Made by a program: the position numbers and the translations under genes. This document shows positions 59,466-64,000 of a DNA stretch of 64,000 nt, piece by piece. Numbering within the stretch: the stretch's first letter is position 1; each line of letters opens with the position of its first letter. The notes beneath the pieces are model-generated. The model had not been told where the DNA came from. It saw only the letters and a list, made by a program, of their open reading frames with translations, and ran no database searches. This DNA comes from Thiomicrorhabdus sp965603495 (GTDB lineage Bacteria; Pseudomonadota; Gammaproteobacteria; Thiomicrospirales; Thiomicrospiraceae), in NCBI GenBank assembly GCA_965603495.1, contig CBFDDF010000002.1:186001-250000 (forward strand), in the 5' to 3' direction.

Positions 59466-60206
59466 TTACTTAGCAGCTTTTTCTTCAGCTTCTACGAAAT
59501 CATCACCAGCAACCGCAGTTGTAATAGTCGCTTTACCGTCGATTACTGCATCAGCAGCAGCAGATAGATATAATGTGATTGCACGAATCGCATCATCGTT
59601 ACCAGGGATAACATAATCAATACCACGTGGGTCATTATTAGTATCAACTACACCGATAACAGGAATATTTAGGTTTTGTGCTTCTTGGATAGCAATTTTT
59701 TCATTACCCGTATCGACGATAAAAATCGCATCAGGCATAGCACGCATATCTTTAATACCACCTAAAGACAATTCTAACTTCGCTTTCTGACGCGTTAAAG
59801 TTAGAGCTTCTCTTTTTGAGATTTTATCGAAAGTACCATCTTTTTCCATAACTTCAAGTTCTTTCAAACGCTTAATAGACTGTTTGATTGTTTTGAAGTT
59901 AGTCAACATACCACCTAACCAACGGTAATCAACATAAGGCATACCACAACGCTTAGCTTCTTGAGCCACAAGCTCACGTGCTGCCTTTTTAGTGCCTACA
60001 AAAAGAACGCTTCCTTTATTGGCAGCAATCTTACCGACCATATTTAACGCATCGTTAAACATAGGCAATGTTTTTTCTAGGTTAACGATATGGATTTTAT
60101 TACGTGCTCCGAAGATGTACTCAGCCATCTTAGGGTTCCAGTAACGAGTTTGGTGACCGAAATGTACACCGGCTTCTAGCATTTGACGCATGGTAACTTT
60201 TGCCAT
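59466..60206 (-). CDS. rpsB: 30S ribosomal protein S2
   Basis: Ribosomal small-subunit protein of 246 residues: starts MAKVTMRQMLEAGVHFGHQ at 60206 with GGAGAA eight bases upstream; an in-frame codon 28 codons earlier is not used. Hallmarks are RYWNPKMAEYIFGARNKIHIVNLEKTLPMFNDAL in sections, LFVGTKKAARELVAQEAKRCGMPYVDYRWLGGMLTN in sections, and PVIGVVDTNNDPRGIDYVIPGNDDAIRAI in sections. It has a leader of about 145 bases with a conserved-looking pseudoknot, suggesting S2 autoregulation. It starts the tsf, pyrH, frr series on the minus strand; map is divergent. Confidence 0.97.
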   Translation of the reverse strand: MAKVTMRQMLEAGVHFGHQTRYWNPKMAEYIFGARNKIHIVNLEKTLPMFNDALNMVGKIAANKGSVLFVGTKKAARELVAQEAKRCGMPYVDYRWLGGMLTNFKTIKQSIKRLKELEVMEKDGTFDKISKREALTLTRQKAKLELSLGGIKDMRAMPDAIFIVDTGNEKIAIQEAQNLNIPVIGVVDTNNDPRGIDYVIPGNDDAIRAITLYLSAAADAVIDGKATITTAVAGDDFVEAEEKAAK

Positions 60207-60222
60207 GATTTTCTCCAATTTT

Positions 60223-60298
60223 GGGGTTAAGCCTCCGTTCACCCCATAAAACGAACCAAAAAGTCGATTTAAGCAATCTATTTTCAGCACCCCGTTTT
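60223..60298 (-). promoter_or_regulatory. Candidate rpsB leader autoregulatory element
   Basis: The minus-strand leader of rpsB carries GGGGTGCTG and GGGGTGAACGGAGGCTTAACCCC spaced elements, the latter ending in GGAGGCTTAACCCC just upstream of the ribosome-binding site. The GGGGU/ACCCC pairing possibilities match what I recall of the gammaproteobacterial S2 leader, where excess S2 represses its own translation. This is a motif-level match only. Confidence 0.45.
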
Positions 60299-60357
60299 AT
60301 GTGTCGGTAAACGTGCGGATTTTTTGTTAAAATTCCTCTCAACAGAAAGGCGCGGCA

Positions 60358-60386
60358 TTTATACCATAACCACGCCTTATTCACAA
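60358..60386 (-). promoter_or_regulatory. Sigma-70 promoter of rpsB-tsf
   Basis: On the minus strand TTGTGA (complement of 60381-60386) and TATAAA (complement of 60358-60363) are separated by exactly 17 bases. Transcription would start near 60351, giving a leader of about 145 bases before the rpsB ATG. Confidence 0.7.
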
Positions 60387-60433
60387 TTTTAATTGGGCAA
60401 AAACCTCAATTTTCAGTAAAAGATAATGAAACC

Positions 60434-61219
60434 ATGTCAATAAAGATAAAAACTCCTGAAGAAATTCAAAAAATGCGTGTCGCTGGTAAATTGGCCGCCG
60501 ATGTACTAGAAATGATTGCCCCTCATGTTGTTGTCGGTGTCAGCACCGGTGAACTGAACCAAATCATGCATGACTATATGATAAATGAACAAGGCACGAT
60601 TCCTGCGACCCTCAACTACCACGGTTTTCCAGCCTCAAGCTGCATCTCAATCAACCAAGTCGTTTGTCACGGCATCCCTGATAATGATAAGAAACTTAAG
60701 TCAGGGGATATTGTAAACATTGATGTTACTGTTATTAAAGATGGTTACCACGGTGATACTAGCCGTATGTTTGAAATAGGGGATGTTAAACCATTTGCGA
60801 GTCGTTTATGCCAAGTCGCACATGAATGTTTATGGTTAGGAATTGAGCAAGTTAAGCCTGATGCCACACTCTATGATGTTGCATTGGCAATTCAAATCCA
60901 CGCTGAGTCAAATAATTATTCAGTGGTTAAGGAGTATTGCGGTCACGGCATTGGTGCTGATTTTCATGAAGAACCTCAAGTACTGCATTATGCCTCTCCA
61001 GAACTTAAACAAATCGTGCTCAAACCTGGCATGGTTTTCACCATTGAGCCTATGATTAACTTGGGCAAATCAGGCGTTAAAGTGCTAGGCGATAACTGGA
61101 CTGTCGTCACTAAAGACCGTAAGCTTTCTGCACAGTGGGAACATACTTTAGTCGTCACTGAAACGGGTTATGAAATCTTCACTTTAAGAACCGATGAACA
61201 ACCCATACTACCGAAATAA
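60434..61219 (+). CDS. map: Methionine aminopeptidase, type I
   Basis: Removes initiator methionine from nascent proteins. The 261-residue metalloprotease shows all five metal ligands in the order expected: D97 and D108 (NIDVTVIKDGYHGDTSRMF), H171 (GHGIGADFHEEP with H178), E205 (FTIEPMINLG) and E236 (AQWEHTLVV), with H79 in VCHGIPDN. The start is the first ATG after a clear gap. It is divergent from rpsB and followed by glnD at 94 bases, the glnD-map-rpsB neighbourhood of E. coli, although glnD is here downstream in the same direction. Confidence 0.97.
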   Translation: MSIKIKTPEEIQKMRVAGKLAADVLEMIAPHVVVGVSTGELNQIMHDYMINEQGTIPATLNYHGFPASSCISINQVVCHGIPDNDKKLKSGDIVNIDVTVIKDGYHGDTSRMFEIGDVKPFASRLCQVAHECLWLGIEQVKPDATLYDVALAIQIHAESNNYSVVKEYCGHGIGADFHEEPQVLHYASPELKQIVLKPGMVFTIEPMINLGKSGVKVLGDNWTVVTKDRKLSAQWEHTLVVTETGYEIFTLRTDEQPILPK

Positions 61220-61313
61220 AATACCTATATATATAGATTGAAATATCCGTTATTGTTAGACCACATCCACCACACAGCTATTTCAAAATAACTAAACAAA
61301 ATGAGTTTACATA

Positions 61314-63962
61314 ATGAGCACTGAACAAAAAGTTGATTCAACTTATCCTCCTCAATTCTCTGTCGCATTACTAGATGACAGTATTCCTCATCTAGAGATG
61401 TTAAAGCTTGGTCGAGGAGCGCTCAAACAGTTTTTAGACTATCAGTTTAAAAAGTATGAAGATGGCGGCGCTGTCTCAGAGCTCATTACCGAACGATCTT
61501 CATTTATTGATCAATTTATCAAAAAAATCTGGACTGCCTATATTCCGGAAAATGCCGCTACATTAATAGCGGTTGGCGGCTATGGACGAGGGAAGCTACA
61601 TCCCTACTCTGATATTGATCTATTGATTCTATGTGAATCATTAGAGGAGCATAAAGAGGATTTTTCCAAGTTCATCACCTTGTTATGGGACTTAGGTTTT
61701 GATGTTGGTTCCTCTGTGCGCACGATAGATGACTGCATCACTGCAGGGCTTGAAGATATCACTACCGCTACCAATATTTTAGAATCTCGTTGGATTACCG
61801 GTGATTACCACGCATTTGAACGCTTACAAAACATCTGGAACCGACCTGGTTTCTGGGAGAGTAAGGCTTTTTTCCAAGGTAAAGTGGACGAACAGAACAA
61901 CCGTCATAAACGCTTTAATGATACGGTTTATCAACTTGAACCTAACATAAAGGAAAGTCCTGGCGGTTTAAGAGATATACAAACAATCTATTGGGTCGCA
62001 AAACGCCATTTTAATGCAAATTCTATCAATGAATTGGTGCAAAGAAATTTTCTCAGCACAGAAGAATATTTAGAGTTAGAAGCCGCTTACAAATTTCTTA
62101 ACCGTACCCGCTTTGCCTTACAGCACCTCAAAAAACGCCGTGAAGACCGCTTGCAATTTGACAATCAACAATCGATTGCTGAATCTTTTGGTTATACCGA
62201 TACCGATGAAAAAATGGCGGTTGAGCAATTTATGAGTAGTTATTACCGTAACGTGCAAACCGTGGTAAAACTCAATGAAATTTTATTGCAACACTTTCAA
62301 GAAGTGTTGTTTCATGACCTAGCGCCGGAAATTGTTTCAATCAACAGTCGCTTCCAATTGGTTAATCAATATCTCGACATTAAGCACCCTAGAATCTTTC
62401 AAAAAAACCCAACCACACTGCTAGAAGCGTTTATCGTTTTAGAAAGCCTGCCTAATGTCAAAGGCCTACGTTCTAATGCCATTCGCGCAATCCGTGAACA
62501 CCTTTATTTGATAGATGATGACTTCCGTAATGACCCGATTAACAAAGCACTGTTCATGGAAATCTTCCGTCAGCCTAAAGGCGTTAATGCCGCAGTCAAA
62601 CGCATGCATAGTTATGGTTTTTTAGGCGCCTACCTGCCAGTCTTCCAAAAAATAACGGGGTTGATGCAGTTTAATATTTTTCATGCTTACACTGTCGATG
62701 AGCATACCATGCTCACCATTCGTAATCTGCGTCGATTTTTCGTCGATGCCTATACTTATGAATTTCCAACGGCGCATGAAATCGCCAACCAATTATGTAA
62801 ACCTGAACTTCTATTTTTAGCGGGCCTATTTCACGATATCGCGAAAGGCCGTGGTGGCTCGCATGAAGTGCTTGGCGCTGAAGATGCACTCACTTTTGCC
62901 AAACACCACAATCTTTCTAAGAAAGATGGCGAGATGATCGCCTGGCTAGTGCGTCGCCATCTCGACTTTTCAGGCATCGCTCAACGCAAAGACCTAAGTG
63001 ACCCCGAAGTGATTACCTATTTCGCGAATTTAATGGGAGATCAAGAACACTTAGATTATTTATACCTACTGACCGTTGCAGATGTTTGTGCAACCTCGGA
63101 CAATGTCTGGAATGATTGGAAAAACTCGCTGTTTTTAGAGCTCTACAACCAAACTTCAAATGCGCTCGATTTATCGATTGGTGTCCCTAAAAACAAGAGC
63201 AAAAAAGCCCTTAAAACCCAGGAACAAGCTAAAGAGATGCTCTCTAAAAGAGGCATCAGCTCGACCGATTACAAAAACTTTTGGAATAGCGTGGCTAAAA
63301 GTGATTTTTTCAGTCGTCAAAATTCACAAGATGTCGCGAGAATTACCAAAAAACTCTACAATGTTGACCTGGACAAAACTCACCTATTCCTAAAAAACCA
63401 GACACAATTGGGTGCTTCGGAATTAATGATTTATATGCCTGATAGAGATTATCTCTTTGCGCATATCACCTTAACACTAGATAAACTCAATGTTGATATT
63501 GTTGAAGCCCGCGTTTACAGTACGACCGCGCAAATGACTTTGGTTATTTTCTATTTCTTAAGCCGTGAAACCCACTCTTTTGTCGAAGAAAGTCGACACG
63601 CCGAAGTTCTGCAAAAAATTCGCGAACAATTGTCCCTACCGGATATTAATATTGAAGATGTCAATCTACCTCGTGAGGCGCGTAGAGTTCGTTGTTTTGA
63701 AACGCCTACTGAGATTAACTTCAATAAAATTAGCAGTCACATGACGGAACTCAGTATCAATACTAAAGATATCCCCGGCCTATTATCCAAAATCGGCTGT
63801 AGCTTAAAAACCTGTAACATTCGCTTACACGATGCCAAAATCCATACGGTTGGTGAGAAAGCAGAAGATGTATTTTTAATAAGTGACACTCAGAATAGAG
63901 CGATTTCTGACAAGGCCCAAAAACAAGCGTTTATCGAAACCTTGCTGGATATGATTGAATAA
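61314..63962 (+). CDS. glnD: PII uridylyltransferase/uridylyl-removing enzyme GlnD
   Basis: Bifunctional sensor that uridylylates and deuridylylates PII signal proteins in response to glutamine. The 882 residues have the nucleotidyltransferase domain with GGYGRGKLHPYSDIDLLIL (Asp100, Asp102), a helical middle, an HD domain with LFHDIAKGRGG near residue 505 for uridylyl removal, and two C-terminal ACT domains (from about 690 and 790). Length is close to the E. coli 890. It is co-directional with map. The stop TAA lies at 63960-63962. Confidence 0.96.
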   Translation: MSTEQKVDSTYPPQFSVALLDDSIPHLEMLKLGRGALKQFLDYQFKKYEDGGAVSELITERSSFIDQFIKKIWTAYIPENAATLIAVGGYGRGKLHPYSDIDLLILCESLEEHKEDFSKFITLLWDLGFDVGSSVRTIDDCITAGLEDITTATNILESRWITGDYHAFERLQNIWNRPGFWESKAFFQGKVDEQNNRHKRFNDTVYQLEPNIKESPGGLRDIQTIYWVAKRHFNANSINELVQRNFLSTEEYLELEAAYKFLNRTRFALQHLKKRREDRLQFDNQQSIAESFGYTDTDEKMAVEQFMSSYYRNVQTVVKLNEILLQHFQEVLFHDLAPEIVSINSRFQLVNQYLDIKHPRIFQKNPTTLLEAFIVLESLPNVKGLRSNAIRAIREHLYLIDDDFRNDPINKALFMEIFRQPKGVNAAVKRMHSYGFLGAYLPVFQKITGLMQFNIFHAYTVDEHTMLTIRNLRRFFVDAYTYEFPTAHEIANQLCKPELLFLAGLFHDIAKGRGGSHEVLGAEDALTFAKHHNLSKKDGEMIAWLVRRHLDFSGIAQRKDLSDPEVITYFANLMGDQEHLDYLYLLTVADVCATSDNVWNDWKNSLFLELYNQTSNALDLSIGVPKNKSKKALKTQEQAKEMLSKRGISSTDYKNFWNSVAKSDFFSRQNSQDVARITKKLYNVDLDKTHLFLKNQTQLGASELMIYMPDRDYLFAHITLTLDKLNVDIVEARVYSTTAQMTLVIFYFLSRETHSFVEESRHAEVLQKIREQLSLPDINIEDVNLPREARRVRCFETPTEINFNKISSHMTELSINTKDIPGLLSKIGCSLKTCNIRLHDAKIHTVGEKAEDVFLISDTQNRAISDKAQKQAFIETLLDMIE

Positions 63963-63980
63963 GGATTTGGGCTGATTTTA

Positions 63981-64000
63981 ATGCGTTCAGACAATCTTCC
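63981..64000 (+). CDS. Possible start of the next gene, cut by the window edge
   Basis: An ATG at 63981 opens a frame that reads MRSDNL to the edge, 18 bases after glnD. A succinyldiaminopimelate aminotransferase often follows glnD, but six residues do not allow a call, and no strong ribosome-binding site is visible. Confidence 0.15.

Noticed and set aside
1..64000. Mobile elements, prophage, CRISPR arrays, tRNA or rRNA genes
   Set aside because: No transposase-like protein, target-site repeat, regularly spaced direct repeats or cloverleaf/rRNA sequence was recognised; the palindrome is not a spacer-repeat array because its copies are kilobases apart.

Overview
The window reads as a contiguous piece of a gammaproteobacterial chromosome, fairly AT-rich, packed with housekeeping genes. 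The marker gene orders are gammaproteobacterial: glnD/map/rpsB-tsf-pyrH-frr-uppS-cdsA-rseP-bamA-skp-lpxD-fabZ-lpxA-lpxB-rnhB, pyrG-kdsA-eno-ftsB, zipA-ligA, alaC-hom-thrC and surE-pcm-nlpD. Together with a CbbY-type phosphatase, a small c-type cytochrome and an FGGY sugar kinase, they suggest a sulfur-oxidising autotroph of the Thiomicrospira/Hydrogenovibrio/Thiomicrorhabdus type. That placement is inference from gene order and protein flavour, not from a marker search.

Layout. 1-7.2 kb: end of a conserved unknown gene, the rluB/M50/yciO/PHP cluster, yciB, yciI, a LexA-like protein without a DNA-binding domain, a one-domain asparaginase and an EamA transporter. 7.2-11 kb: yjgA, ligA, zipA. 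11-20 kb: FGGY kinase, HopJ-like protein, cbbY, a zinc-finger-less dksA, an APH/P-loop fusion, two unknown coupled genes, a YqiA-like hydrolase and recJ. 20-26 kb: threonine/alanine amino-acid genes with an RpfE-like gene. 26-30 kb: Mth938-domain protein, nlpD, yqaA, pcm, surE, smr. 30-37 kb: ftsB, eno, kdsA, pyrG, tilS, accA. 37-46.7 kb: DUF481 porin-like protein, ycaO, small cytochrome c, an unknown exported protein, Usp, tsaB, yoaA/dinG, zinc-free-type rpmJ, cheV. 46.7-61 kb: lipid A, outer-membrane assembly, isoprenoid-carrier and translation operon. 60.4-64 kb: map and glnD. No tRNA, rRNA, insertion sequence, phage gene or CRISPR array was seen.

The most unusual signal is not a gene. The palindrome ACCAGGCCTGGT, often extended to TGACCAGGCCTGGTCA, occurs ten times exactly in 64 kb, against about 0.004 expected by simple arithmetic, plus several one- or two-mismatch relatives. 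Intergenic copies sit at gene ends, often in convergent gaps and within or as transcription terminators. Intragenic copies are tolerated in two reading frames, giving QAW or PGLV peptides. This is the behaviour of a genome-wide signal such as a DNA-uptake, methylation or chromosome-organisation word, and I do not recognise it as a described element.

Other points worth attention are the HTH-less LexA-like protein, two zinc-sparing variants (DksA and ribosomal protein L36), a RecJ with altered motifs that starts 17 bases from a divergent gene, a 10-base tandem repeat over the tilS stop codon, and the absence of dxr and dnaE from the places they hold in the E. coli order.
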